Positions 27,779-36,973 of a stretch of 64,000 nucleotides of DNA are shown one piece after another. Origin of the DNA: Naasia aerilata. GTDB taxonomy: Bacteria; Actinomycetota; Actinomycetes; Actinomycetales; Microbacteriaceae. The stretch spans positions 2,232,001 through 2,296,000 of the forward strand of contig NZ_AP027731.1 in assembly GCF_030296595.1 (NCBI RefSeq). Reading direction: 5' to 3'. Numbering within the stretch: position 1 is the first letter of the stretch; the number at the start of each line of letters is the position of its first letter. The position numbers and the translations under genes were made by a program. A model generated the notes under the pieces. It was given only the letters and a program-made list of their open reading frames with translations. It searched no databases and was not told the DNA's origin.

Positions 27779-28387
27779 ATGAGCCAAGTGATCGTCAATC
27801 AGACCATCACCGCGGACGGCTACGCCGCCGGGGTCAACCAGACCGAAGAGCGCCCTTTCGGCCAGGACGGCGGCGACGGGTGGGGCGACAAGCTCCACGC
27901 CTGGATGTTCGAGCAGGCCGAGGAGAACAAAGCCGAAGTCGAACAGATGGCCGGTGCGCGCGTGCACATCATGGGTCGGAACATGTTCGGGCCGGTGCGT
28001 GGCGAGTGGGACCGGGAATGGAAGGGGTGGTGGGGTGACGACCCGCCGTTCCACGGTCCCGTGTTCGTCCTCACCCATCACCGGCGCGACCCGCAACCGA
28101 TGGAGGGCGGCACCACCTACCACTTCATCACCGACGGCGTGGAATCGGCTCTTGACCAGGCACGCGCGGCGGCGGGTGACGGCGAGATCTCGATCCAGGG
28201 TGGTCCGGACACGATCAACCAGTACCTCGCCGCAGGACTCGTCGACGAGCTGCGGCTGCACATCGTCCCGCTGACCCTAGGCGCCGGCGCTCGTCTGTTC
28301 GACGGCGTCCCTGCACTGGACCTGCAACAGGTCTCTGCGCGGGTAGCGAGCACGGTCATCCACGTGACGTACCGGGTGTTGCGATGA
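27779..28387 (+). CDS. DHFR-like RibD C-terminal domain protein
   Basis: The 202-residue protein has the RibD_C fold: VNQTITADGYAAGVNQ, VHIMGRNMFGPVRGEWDREWKGWWG, MEGGTTYHFITDGVESAL, ISIQGGPDTINQYLAAGLVDEL. It is a paralog of the protein encoded at 19644-20255. The ATG follows GGAGAAG. The substrate is unknown. Confidence 0.87.
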   Translation: MSQVIVNQTITADGYAAGVNQTEERPFGQDGGDGWGDKLHAWMFEQAEENKAEVEQMAGARVHIMGRNMFGPVRGEWDREWKGWWGDDPPFHGPVFVLTHHRRDPQPMEGGTTYHFITDGVESALDQARAAAGDGEISIQGGPDTINQYLAAGLVDELRLHIVPLTLGAGARLFDGVPALDLQQVSARVASTVIHVTYRVLR

Positions 28388-28537
28388 CCGGCACTGGTGG
28401 CCGGCGCCACGACGCGAACAGAGCAGTGCCGGGCCCTGGTGTGGCCTGCCCATGACTCGCCAGGAGGAGCTGCGCCCGCGGTGCGACTCCTCGTAACGGA
28501 GCCCTAGCCCGCCACCTCCACCGCCTAGGCTCGTCGG

Positions 28538-29343
28538 GTGCCTGAAGAGCAGTACATCCATGGCCACCACGAGAGCGTGCTGCGGTCGCACACGTGGCGG
28601 ACGGTGGAGAACTCCGCCGCCTACCTGGTTCCGCACCTTCGCCCGGGGCTCGACGTGCTCGACCTGGGCAGTGGTCCCGGCACGATCACCGTGGATCTGG
28701 CGCAGCGCGTCGCGCCGGGCACTGTGATCGGCATCGATGCCGCGGACGAGATCGTCACCGCAGCGACGCAGCTCGCGGGGAGCGGGGCCTCACCAACGTC
28801 ACGTTCCGCACCGGCAACGCCTACGCGCTCGACCTGCCCGACAACGGCGTCGACATCACGCACGCCCACCAGGTGCTGCAGCACCTCGCGGATCCCGTGG
28901 CGGTGCTCGTCGAGATGGCGCGCGTCGTGCGGCCCGGCGGCATCATCGCCGCGCGCGATGTCGACTACGGCGGCGCCATCTGGTACCCGGAGCCCGCGGG
29001 GATGGACGAGTGGCTGCGCGTGTACGCCGCGGTGCACCGGGCCGGTGGGGGAGAGCCGAACGCCGGGCGCCGGCTGCGTGCCTGGGCGCACGCCGCGGGC
29101 CTTGTCGAGGTGACCTCGAGCGCATCCGTCTGGGGCTTCAGCGAGCCGGACGAGCGGAAGTGGTGGGGCGAGCTGTGGGCCGACCGGGCTCTGCACTCCG
29201 ACTTCGCCAAGCAGGCGGTGGAGGGCGGCCACACCACGCAGGAGGGCCTGGAGCGGATGGCTGGGGCATGGCGCGAGTGGGCGGAGCATCCGGACGGCTG
29301 GTTCTCCTTCCCGCACGGCGAGATCCTCGCGCGGGTTCCCTGA
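28538..29343 (+). CDS. SAM-dependent methyltransferase, UbiE/COQ5-like (frame break near 28780)
   Basis: Motif I reads VLDLGSGPGTITVDLAQRV; further on come ITHAHQVLQHLADPVAVLVEMARVVRPGG and AARDVDYGGAIWYPE. The frame breaks near 28778-28781; one extra G gives QLAGERGLTNVTFRTGNAYAL and joins the halves to ~269 residues. The closest family pattern is that of small-molecule methyltransferases with a C-terminal helical cap. The substrate is unknown. Confidence 0.83.
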
Positions 29344-29440
29344 CTCTGGCGCGTCGCGTCCGCGCTTCGTAGGGTGCGATAAGGCGCCGCTGTATCCCGG
29401 TCGCTTCCGTGACCACCGGCGGCGGAGGACGGAGCGAACC

Positions 29441-29857
29441 ATGAGCGCGGCCACGGACATGATGAAGAACATGCCGATGTCGGACACGTCGGTGATGTCG
29501 ACCCTCGACATGACGGCGGTCCAGAACTGTATCGACGCGTGTACCGCCTGTATGCAGGCGTGCACTATGTGCGCGGATGCGATGGCCGGCATGGAGGGCA
29601 TGAGCACTTGCGCGGCGCTCTGCGCCAACTGCGCCGACGTCTGCGACACCATGATGCGGATGATGCTCCGCCCCATGGGCATGGAGCGGGACAGCATGAT
29701 GACCATGCTCGAGGCGTGCATCGCGATGTGCCGGGTGTGCCGGGACGAGTGCTCCACGCACATGGAGATGAGCGAGACGTGCGCCATGTGCGCGACCGCG
29801 TGCGACGCCTGCATGACGGCCTGCGAGGACATGCTCACGGCGCTCCGCACCTCCTGA
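29441..29857 (+). CDS. Four-helix-bundle copper-storage-like protein with 18 cysteines (DUF326/Csp3-like)
   Basis: The 138-residue protein is extraordinarily rich in Cys (18) and Met. Cys residues recur with helical spacing: CIDACTACMQACTMC, CAALCANCADVC, CIAMCRVCRDEC and CAMCATACDACMTAC. This is the signature of copper-storage proteins, whose Cys-lined four-helix bundle core binds many Cu(I) ions. No Tat signal is present, as in the cytosolic Csp3 group. The Met-rich N-terminus (MMKNMPM) is an extra feature. No copper regulator or pump gene is adjacent. Confidence 0.87.
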   Translation: MSAATDMMKNMPMSDTSVMSTLDMTAVQNCIDACTACMQACTMCADAMAGMEGMSTCAALCANCADVCDTMMRMMLRPMGMERDSMMTMLEACIAMCRVCRDECSTHMEMSETCAMCATACDACMTACEDMLTALRTS

Positions 29858-29911
29858 CGCCGGCAAGCGCCGAGCTTTCCGAGCGTCGTGGGCCGGCCAT
29901 AGCCTGAGCCC

Positions 29912-30882
29912 ATGGTCGTCGAACCCGCGCTGCTCGGCTGGATGCTGGACTCGGATCCCGCGCTTCGCTGGCAGGTCGAGCGCGACCTCGCGGGTGCGCC
30001 GCCCGAGGTGTGGCAGGCGACCCGTGCGCGCATCGCGACGGAGGGCTTCGGCGCCCGCCTGCTCGCGGCGCAGGATCCGGACGGGCAGTGGGCGGGGGCT
30101 CCTACTTCCCACGCGGCTTCGACTTCGCGGAGACGCAGGTCGAAGGCGCCGGGCAGCCGTGGACCGCGACCACCTGGACGCTCACCACCCTGCGCGAGTG
30201 GGGACTGGATGCGGCCACCCTCGAGGGCACGGCGGCGCTGCTCGCCGCGAACAGCCGGTGGGACTACGACGACCTGCCGTACTGGGGCGGGGAGGTCGAC
30301 TGCTGCATCAACGCGATGACGCTGGCGAACGGAGCCTGGCTCGGAGCGGACGTCGGGGAGCTCGCCCGGTGGTTCCCCGAGCACCGGCTGGCCGACGGCG
30401 GCTGGAACTGCGAGTGGGTGGAGGGATCGACCAGGTCCTCGTTCCACTCGACGCTCAACACCCTCAAGGGCGTGCTCTCGTACGAGAAGGCGACCGGCGG
30501 ATTCCCGGAGCTGCTCGCCGCTCGGCACGCGGGGGAGGAGTACCTGCTCGAGCGCCGGCTGCTCCACCGGCTGTCGACGGGCGAGCCGGTCGCGTCCTGG
30601 GCGCAGCACTTCGCGTATCCGTTCCGCTGGATCTACAGCGCCCTCAACGCGGTCGACTACTTCCGCAGCGCCGCTCTGCATGACGGGACGGCGCCGGACC
30701 CGCGCCTCGCCGAGGCCATCGAGGTGATCCGAGCGGCGCGGCAGGAGGACGGGACGTGGATCCAGGAGCGCCGGCACCCGGGACTCGCGTGGTTCGAGAT
30801 CGACGTGCCTGTGGGGGAGCCGTCGCCGTGGCTCACCTTCTACGGCACGCGGGCGCTCGCCTGGTGGGACGACGCCCGGTAG
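29912..30882 (+). CDS. Terpenoid-cyclase/prenyltransferase-fold protein (frame break near 30096)
   Basis: The N-terminal part (LLGWMLDSDPALRWQVERDLAG, AAQDPDGQWAG) and the rest (SYFPRGFDFAETQ, YDDLPYWGGEVDCCINAMTLANGAWLG, LADGGWNCEWVEGSTRSSFHSTLNTLKG) lie in different frames; one extra G in the G5 run at 30095-30099 gives GQWAGGSYFPRG. The repeats with DGxW motifs belong to the squalene-cyclase-like alpha-toroid fold. The DxDD motif of true cyclases is not seen, so catalysis is doubtful. The function is unknown. Confidence 0.78.
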
Positions 30883-30903
30883 GAGCGTGTGGACCCTCGC
30901 AGG

Positions 30904-31230
30904 TCAGAGCTGGGCGACATTGAAGCGGTGACGCCCGACGGCGAGCACGGAGTACGCCGGGTGCAGGGCGACCGGATCGCCCACCGTCAGCGAGAGCTGC
31001 AGGGAGCTGTGGTGCCACACCCAGCGCTCCTCGCCGGTCTCCCAGAGCTGAAGCTGAACCCAGCCGCCGGCGCCGACCTCGGTGCAGACGGCGTCCGCCC
31101 AGCCGCGCGGAGTGGCGGTCGCCAGCCGCAGACGGAGCAGGGTCATCGCGTGACCGGGCCGGTCGTCGACGCACAGCGCACCGTGCTCGCAGGTGGCGAT
31201 CACGTTCTGCTGTGCCCGATCCCGGATCAT
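30904..31230 (-). CDS. Hypothetical protein
   Basis: The 108-residue soluble protein (HAMTLLRLRLATATPRGWADAVCTEVGAGGWVQLQLWETGEERWVWHHS) has strong coding character and is convergent with the preceding gene. Trp-rich beta-type segments dominate. I recognise no family. Confidence 0.65.
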   Translation of the reverse strand: MIRDRAQQNVIATCEHGALCVDDRPGHAMTLLRLRLATATPRGWADAVCTEVGAGGWVQLQLWETGEERWVWHHSSLQLSLTVGDPVALHPAYSVLAVGRHRFNVAQL

Positions 31231-31320
31231 CCGGTGCTCCTCCCTCTGGCGTCGTCTCAGGCTAGGCGGGCGGTCGCGCGGCGCCGAGGGGCGCTGTCAC
31301 GGATCGCAACACTTCAGCTC

Positions 31321-31350
31321 TTGCCGCCACCCGCGCTTTCCCGCTACGTT
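31321..31350 (+). promoter_or_regulatory. Candidate promoter of the small-peptide gene
   Basis: TTGCCG (31321-31326) and TACGTT (31345-31350) are spaced by 18 bases and lie 33 bases before the ATG of the 24-codon gene, in front of an AAGGAG site. The match to the housekeeping consensus is moderate. Confidence 0.4.
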
Positions 31351-31382
31351 GGCGGTTCACGTTCAGAAGAAAGGAGACCACG

Positions 31383-31457
31383 ATGACCGAGCCCACCACG
31401 CCGTTCGCGCCGGCCGCGCCATTCGCTTGTGGCTCCTTCAAGGTGGTCCAGGCTTAA
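31383..31457 (+). CDS. 24-residue peptide gene
   Basis: The reading frame has an ATG eight bases after a perfect AAGGAG and ends with TAA. The peptide begins MTEPTTPFAPAAPF and ends ACGSFKVVQA, with a single Cys at residue 16. Several A/T-ending codons that are rare in this genome (CCA, GCT, TGT, GCT) cluster in its second half. A GCCCCG/CGGGGC hairpin (31471-31488) follows the stop, and a gene for an 81-residue protein starts 145 bases after it. It may be a leader peptide, a signal peptide or a small processed peptide; no function is known to me. Confidence 0.5.
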   Translation: MTEPTTPFAPAAPFACGSFKVVQA

Positions 31458-31470
31458 AGCCGGAACCTCG

Positions 31471-31488
31471 GCCCCGACTCTCCGGGGC
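31471..31488 (+). terminator. Hairpin after the small-peptide gene
   Basis: GCCCCG (31471-31476) and CGGGGC (31483-31488) pair around a six-base loop, 13 bases after the TAA of the 24-residue peptide gene. It could terminate or attenuate transcription into the following gene. Confidence 0.4.
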
Positions 31489-31601
31489 ATCGACGCACGC
31501 GACCTCCGGGTCGCCCGACGCCCCGCGCGTCCGCGCCTCGGCGCGCCGTGCCCATCACGGGCACTTCGTCACGCACGACCTGAACGAAGAAGGCAACTTC
31601 A

Positions 31602-31847
31602 ATGAATACCGTCCTCGAGATCCGATCGGATCTCGACCACCGAATATCCATCGACACGACGGCAGGCGACCTGCGGCTGTGGGATCGGATCGCCCTGCGC
31701 ATCGGGCTTGCCCTGCTGCTCTGGGGCGGCCGTCACAACGGGGCGGTCGATCCCGCCGAAGCGCATCGCCTGATGCTGGCTCGCCGTACTGCCGAGCGCG
31801 AGCGGGACGCCCTGCTCGCCCGCTCGGGGCTCTACCGGCGGCCGTGA
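31602..31847 (+). CDS. Small protein with one hydrophobic segment
   Basis: The 81-residue protein has a polar start, a central hydrophobic stretch RIALRIGLALLLWGGRH, and a charged helical C-terminus (DPAEAHRLMLARRTAERERDALLARSG). AAGAAGG lies about ten bases before the ATG. The layout suggests a peripheral or single-pass membrane protein. It is on the same strand as the tiny peptide gene. The function is unknown. Confidence 0.7.
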   Translation: MNTVLEIRSDLDHRISIDTTAGDLRLWDRIALRIGLALLLWGGRHNGAVDPAEAHRLMLARRTAERERDALLARSGLYRRP

Positions 31848-31871
31848 CGCCCGTCACGCATCGAAGGCCTG

Positions 31872-32126
31872 TCACGGCTCGAAGGTGAGCCGGCCCTCTC
31901 CGGTGAGGGGGTCCAGCGTCACCGTGAGGAAGCCTTCGGGCGTCTCCACATCGAGCTCGGCCACCGGTCGGCCCTCGAGCCACGTCAGAGTCCAGGACGC
32001 CGCGTCCGGGGCGGAGCCTCCTGCGAGGAGCTCCGCCTCGGCCCGGCGCACCGCTTCCGCCGCCGCGGCGGGCAGGCGTGGTGGCGGCGCCTCGCCGAAG
32101 CGCCAGCGCGTGCCCAGCCCGATCAC
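31872..32126 (-). CDS. Hypothetical protein
   Basis: The ~84-residue protein (GTRWRFGEAPPPRLPAAAAEAVRRAEAELL; ASWTLTWLEGRPVAELDVETPEGFLTVTLDPLTGEGRLTFEP) starts with GTG just after the acetyltransferase stop and was probably co-transcribed with it. The C-terminal half looks like a small beta domain. No family was recognised. Confidence 0.65.
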   Translation of the reverse strand: MIGLGTRWRFGEAPPPRLPAAAAEAVRRAEAELLAGGSAPDAASWTLTWLEGRPVAELDVETPEGFLTVTLDPLTGEGRLTFEP

Positions 32127-32129
32127 TCC

Positions 32130-32627
32130 TCAGCCCAGCTTGAACTCGTAGGTCACCCAGTCCGTCTTCTCGGCGACCGAGTCGTAGAGGCGGCGGGCGG
32201 TCTCGTTGTCCTCGGCGGTGATCCAGCGGATCACGCCGAAGCCGCGGTCGCGCGCCTCGTCCTTCAGGTGGTTGATGACGGCCGTCGCGACACCCTTGCC
32301 GCGGTGCTGGGGAGCGACGAACAGGTCCTCCAGCAGGAGCCCGCGGTCGTTCTCGAGCAGCCGCTCGAACTCCTGCACGTGTGCCAGCCCGAGGACGGCG
32401 CCGCTCGCGTCCACGGCGACGAGTCCGCGCACCGCCGACTTGTCGCCGTGCAGCCACGCCCACGCGCGCATCGCCCGCTCGTCGACCAGCGGCGTGTTGT
32501 AGAACTCCGCGTAGCCGGCGAACAGCTCGTACCAGGCGAAGAAGTCGCCCTGCTCCAGCGGCCGCACGGTGAGCTCCAGCGTGTTGCTCTTCGCGGTGCC
32601 GCCGGTGTTCTCGTCCTCGGTGCCCAT
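32130..32627 (-). CDS. GNAT-family N-acetyltransferase
   Basis: The 165-residue protein has the GNAT core: VRPLEQGDFFAWYELFAGYAEFYNTPL, LLEDLFVAPQHRGKGVATAVINHLKDEARDRG (acetyl-CoA loop HRGKGVA), and WITAEDNETARRLYDSVA. The start is ATG at 32627 after GAGGGGA. The pattern resembles spermidine/diamine-acetyltransferase-like proteins, but the substrate is not known. It is followed closely by the small gene at 31872. Confidence 0.87.
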   Translation of the reverse strand: MGTEDENTGGTAKSNTLELTVRPLEQGDFFAWYELFAGYAEFYNTPLVDERAMRAWAWLHGDKSAVRGLVAVDASGAVLGLAHVQEFERLLENDRGLLLEDLFVAPQHRGKGVATAVINHLKDEARDRGFGVIRWITAEDNETARRLYDSVAEKTDWVTYEFKLG

Positions 32628-32708
32628 GCTTGTCCCCTCAGTTCCCCATAGTGCTGTGTTGCGGATCGCCACCCGTGAGCGGTGATCCTGTATCTCTTGC
32701 CGGTCGTC

Positions 32709-35308
32709 TCAGAGCTCGTCGTTCGGCGCGAGCACGATCGAGGTCACCCGGACCTCCGGACCGTGCTCGAACGACAGATCGTCGATGCGGCCCACCGCAC
32801 GAAGGTCCCCCTCGGCGAGCTGCAGCAGCTCCACCTTGCCGTCCGGCCCGGCGATCACGGCCGATGCTACTTGCGTCTTCTGTGAGGCCTTCGCATCGGT
32901 CTTCGCCCCGCGGATCCCGGTCAGTGCCTCCCCGGTCAGGGTCAGCAGCTCGGAAGTCGCCGACTCGATGAGCTGTCCCGGCGTCGGCCAGGCGGCGACG
33001 TGGACAGATCCCCCACGGAACCAGGACCAGGCCTCCTCCGTGGCGAACGGCACGAAGGGCGCAAACAGTCGCAGCAGCGTCTCCAGGGCCTCGCGGAGCG
33101 CCGCGATGGCGGAAGCCTGGCCGTTGTCCTCGGTCTCGCCGGCTCCGTACGCGCGCTCCTTGACGAGCTCGAGGTAGTCGTCGCAGAAGGTCCAGAAGAA
33201 GGTCTCGACCGTCTCGAGGGCGCGGGCGTGGTCGTACTCGTCGAGGGCCTCGGTCGCCGTGGCGACGACCTGGTCGAGCGTCGCGAGCATGCTCCAGTCG
33301 AGCGGATGCGTGACCGCGTCGCGACCCGTGCTGCCGGCCTCGCCCTCCGGGAAGCCGAGGATGAACTTGGCCGCGTTGAGGATCTTGATCGCGAGGCGGC
33401 GGCCCTTCCGGATTTGGGTCGGGTTCTGCGGGTCGAACGCCGCATCCGTGCCCAGCCGGCTGGACGTCGCCCAGTAGCGGACGGCATCCGAGCCGTGCTG
33501 CTCGAGGACCGCCGCGGGCGTCACCACGTTGCCCTTCGACTTCGACATCTTCTTCCGGTCCGGGTCGACGATGAAGCCGGAGATGGCCGCGTGCGCCCAC
33601 GGGGCGTCGCCGTTCTCGAGGAGGGCGCGAAGGGCGGTCGAGAACAGCCAGGTGCGGATGATGTCCTGCCCCTGCGGGCGGAGGTCGTACGGATAGACGG
33701 TGGACCAGAGGTCCTCGTCGCGCTCCCAGCCGCCCGCGAGCTGCGGCGTCAGCGAGGAGGTCGCCCAGGTGTCCAGAACGTCGAGCTCGCCCTGGAAGCC
33801 GCCCGGCTTGCCGCGCTGCGACTCGTCGTAGCCGACGGGAGGCTCGGAGGAGGGATCGACGGGGAGCGCCGACTCCTCGGGCACGAGCACGTCGTCGAAG
33901 CGGGGGTTGCCGTCCTCGTCGAGCGGGTACCAGACCGGGATCGGCACGCCGAAGAAGCGCTGGCGCGACACCAGCCAGTCGCCGGAGAGGCCCTCGACCC
34001 AGTTCTCGAACCGCACCCGCATGTAGGAGGGGACGAAGTCGATGGTCCGCCCGAGGTCGAGGAGGCGCCGGCGGAGCTCCTCGTCGCGGCCGCCGTTGGT
34101 GATGTACCACTGGCGGGTCGACACGATCTCGAGCGGGCGGTCGCCCTTCTCGTAGAACTTCACGGGGTGGGTGATCTGCTGCGGCTCGGCGAGCAGCTCG
34201 CCCGTGGAGCGCAGCAGCTCGACGATCGCCTGGCGCGCGGAGAAGACCGTCTTGCCGGCCATCTGCTCGTAGGCCGCACGGCCCGCCTCGCTCGTGATGG
34301 CCTCCGGCGCCTCGCTCGCGAAGCGGCCGTCGAAGCCGATGACCGAGCGGTTCGGCAGGTCGAGGTCGCGCCACCAGACGACGTCCGTGACGTCGCCGAA
34401 CGTGCAGTTCATCGCGATGCCGGTGCCCTTGTCGGGCTGGGCGAGACGGTGCGCGCGCACGGGGATCTCGACGCCGAACACGGGGAGGTGACCGTCTGGC
34501 CGAAGAGGTCCTGGTAGCGCTCGTCATCCGGATGCGCGATGAGCGCGACGCAGGACGGAAGCAGCTCGGGGCGGCTCGTCTCGACCTCGATGACGCGGCC
34601 GTCCGCTGCCGTGAACGCGATGCGGTGGTACGCGCCCGGCTGCTGGCGGTCCTCGAGCTCGGCCTGGGCGACCGCGGTGCGGAAGGAGACATCCCAGAGG
34701 GTGGGGGCGTCCGCCTGGTAGGCCTCACCGCGGGCCAGGTTCCGGAGGAACGCGCGCTGGGAGGCGGCTCGGGCGTCGTCGCCGATCGTGCGGTAGGTCT
34801 GGGTCCAGTCCACCGAGAGGCCCAGGGAGCGGAAGAGCGCCTCGAACTGCTTCTCGTCCTCGACGGTCAGCGCCTCGCACAGCTCGATGAAGTTGCGGCG
34901 CGAGATCGGCACCTGGTCGGCCGCCTTGGTGCTCTTGTTGTCGCCGCCTGCGAAGGGCGGCTCGAAGCCGCCGTCGTAGGGGAGCGTCGGGTCGCAGCGG
35001 ACGCCGTAGTAGTTCTGCACGCGGCGCTCGGTGGGGAGGCCGTTGTCGTCCCAACCCATCGGGTAGAAGACGCGCTTGCCGCGCATCCGCTGGTAGCGGG
35101 CGATGGCATCCGTGTGGGTGAAGGAGAAGACGTGGCCGATGTGCAACGAGCCGGACGCAGTCGGCGGGGGAGTGTCGATCGAGTAGACCGAGGCGCGATC
35201 GGCGCCGTCCCGAGCGAACCGGTAGGTGCCCTGGGCCTCCCAGGCCTCGCCCCACTTGGCTTCGAGCCCCTCGAGCGCCGGCTTGTCGGGGATGTGGGCG
35301 TCGGTCAT
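32709..35308 (-). CDS. valS: Valyl-tRNA synthetase (frame break near 34484)
   Basis: The enzyme of about 867 residues attaches valine to tRNA-Val. The HIGH motif is SGSLHIGHVFSFTH (residue ~50), the KMSKS motif is DRKKMSKSKGNVVTP, and an editing domain and anticodon-binding domain follow in normal order. The N-terminal and main parts are in different frames; one extra C near 34484 gives TVTSPLFGVEIPVRAHRLAQPDKGTG, the normal editing-domain sequence. Since valS is essential, this must be a sequence error. The start is ATG at 35308 (MTDAHIPDKPALEG). No T-box precedes it. Confidence 0.96.
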
Positions 35309-35482
35309 GGTGGGGCTCCGGTTCGCTATGTGCGGCACCGCGTGAGGGTGCCTGAATGTCGCCGCTCGCGCGGGCCCATCCAGAGTACCGGAGTGCGGAG
35401 GGGACCCGGCCGGCGGGGTCGTGTTGGGCGAACGCGGTGTCGAGGGCGCGCGGCGTCGTGGGTGACTGCGTGCCTTCGCTCT

Positions 35483-35570
35483 CTGACCAAATCACGGAGT
35501 ATCGCCGTCAGGCCGGCCCGCATCGGCATGAACCGGGCCGTAAGGGGCGAATTCTCCTTGATTTGGTCAG
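35483..35570. repeat. 88-bp element with 17-bp terminal inverted repeats
   Basis: CTGACCAAATCA (35483-35494) and TGATTTGGTCAG (35559-35570) are perfect inverted repeats, and adjacent bases extend them to 17 with one mismatch. An inner GGCCCG/CGGGCC pair nests inside. It lies between the stop of the transporter gene and the valS promoter region. It may be a terminator, an operator pair, or a remnant of a mobile element; no target duplication is visible. Confidence 0.5.
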
Positions 35571-35586
35571 GGGTACGCAGTACCCC
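35570..35586 (-). terminator. Hairpin after the MHS transporter gene
   Basis: GGGGTAC and GTACCCC form a perfect 7-bp stem around GCA, seven bases past the stop codon of the minus-strand transporter gene. Confidence 0.45.
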
Positions 35587-35592
35587 GAGGGG

Positions 35593-36951
35593 TCAGCGGG
35601 CGGCTGCGACCTCGGGCTCCTGCTCGGCGGCGAGGATCGCGTCCGTCCCCGCCGGGATGCGGGGCGACAGGCGCGCGGCCGCGATCGCGCCGATCAGGGT
35701 GATGACCGACATGGCGCCGAGCACGATGCCGGGGTGCCACCAGGCGAAGTCGGTGGCGCCGCCGAGCAGGTCAGTGAGGAACGGGACGAAGCCGGACACG
35801 ACCGCCGCGAGGCTGTAGGCGACGGAGAGCGCGGAGTAGCGGAAGTCGTCGTCGAAGAGGTCCGACATCAGCCCGCCGAGCGCGGCCCAGCTGAGGGTGG
35901 GCAGGATGCCGCCGATGACCATCGTGCCGACGAGGATCGGGAACGTCGAGAACTGAAGGAGGTAGTAGAGGGGGAACGCGACCACCAGCGTGCCGGCGGC
36001 GCCGATCGCGACCACTCTCGCCGACCCGATCCGGTTCGCCCATGCGCCGAACAGCGGGATCGTCACGAGTTGGAGGAGTCCGCCGACGGTTGTCGCGATG
36101 AGGAGGTCCTGGTAGCTGAAGCCGAGCTGCGTCACGCCGTAGTTGACCGTGTAGGTGTTCATCAGCGAGTACGAGCCGATTCCGAGCAGGGCCGCGGCGA
36201 CCGCGACGATCAGGGCGAGAGGCTGACGGGCGAGCAGCGCGCCGAGCGGGAGGCGGTCGCGCCGCCCCTCGCGGAGGACCGCCTTGAAGACGGGCGTCTC
36301 GTCGATCGACCAGCGGAGGTAGAGGGAGACGAGCAGCAGGGGCACCGCGGTGAGGAACGGGATGCGCCAGCCCCACTCGGCGAGCTGGTCGCCGGGCAGG
36401 ATCGCGGTCAGGAGCAGGAACAGGGCGGCCGAGAGGATCGAGCCGACCGGGGAGCCGAGCTGCGGGAAGGCGGCGTACAGGCCGCGCCGGCGGGGCGCCG
36501 CGTGCTCGGTGGCCAGGAGGATCGCTCCGCCCCACTCGCCGCCGAGGGAGAGTCCCTGGATGAGGCGCAGGGTCACGAGGAGGATCGCGCCGAGCCAGCC
36601 GGCGACGGCATAGGTGGGCAGGACGCCGACCAGGCCAGTGGCGACGCCCATGATCGCGATGGTGACGAGGAGGGTCTTGCGACGGCCGATTCGGTCGCCG
36701 AGGTGGCCGAAGAGGACGGCGCCGATGGGGCGGACGACGAAGCCGACGGCGATGGTGAGGAACGCCGTCAGGGTGCCGCCGAAGGCGCCCAGCGGTTCGA
36801 AGAACAGGGGGCCGACGAAGAACGCGGCGAAGTAGGCGAAGACGTAGAAGTCGTAGGACTCCAGCGCGGTGCCGACGAAGGACGCCCACACAACGCGGCG
36901 GGGGACCGAGGGAACCGGCGCTGCCGCCTGGTTGGGGGCGAGTGCTGTCAC
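35593..36951 (-). CDS. MFS transporter of the metabolite:H+ symporter (MHS) family
   Basis: The 452-residue protein has twelve predicted helices. The start VVWASFVGTALESYDFYVFAYFAAFF and RPIGAVLFGHLGDRIGRRKTLL are typical of ShiA/ProP/KgtP-like MHS symporters for organic acids or osmolytes. The start is GTG at 36951 after AGGAG. It is divergent from a TetR gene, with a palindrome between the two, which suggests regulation by that protein. The substrate is unknown. Confidence 0.9.
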   Translation of the reverse strand: MTALAPNQAAAPVPSVPRRVVWASFVGTALESYDFYVFAYFAAFFVGPLFFEPLGAFGGTLTAFLTIAVGFVVRPIGAVLFGHLGDRIGRRKTLLVTIAIMGVATGLVGVLPTYAVAGWLGAILLVTLRLIQGLSLGGEWGGAILLATEHAAPRRRGLYAAFPQLGSPVGSILSAALFLLLTAILPGDQLAEWGWRIPFLTAVPLLLVSLYLRWSIDETPVFKAVLREGRRDRLPLGALLARQPLALIVAVAAALLGIGSYSLMNTYTVNYGVTQLGFSYQDLLIATTVGGLLQLVTIPLFGAWANRIGSARVVAIGAAGTLVVAFPLYYLLQFSTFPILVGTMVIGGILPTLSWAALGGLMSDLFDDDFRYSALSVAYSLAAVVSGFVPFLTDLLGGATDFAWWHPGIVLGAMSVITLIGAIAAARLSPRIPAGTDAILAAEQEPEVAAAR

Positions 36952-36973
36952 GCCGTGCTCCTGCAGAATGAGT

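Noticed and set aside
32709-35308. valS, ileS and proA as pseudogenes
   Set aside because: Every break is repaired by one base, and these genes are essential or intact elsewhere along their length.
35309-35592. A T-box in front of valS
   Set aside because: No GGTGGNACCGCG core or specifier arrangement is present; only inverted repeats and a short hairpin.
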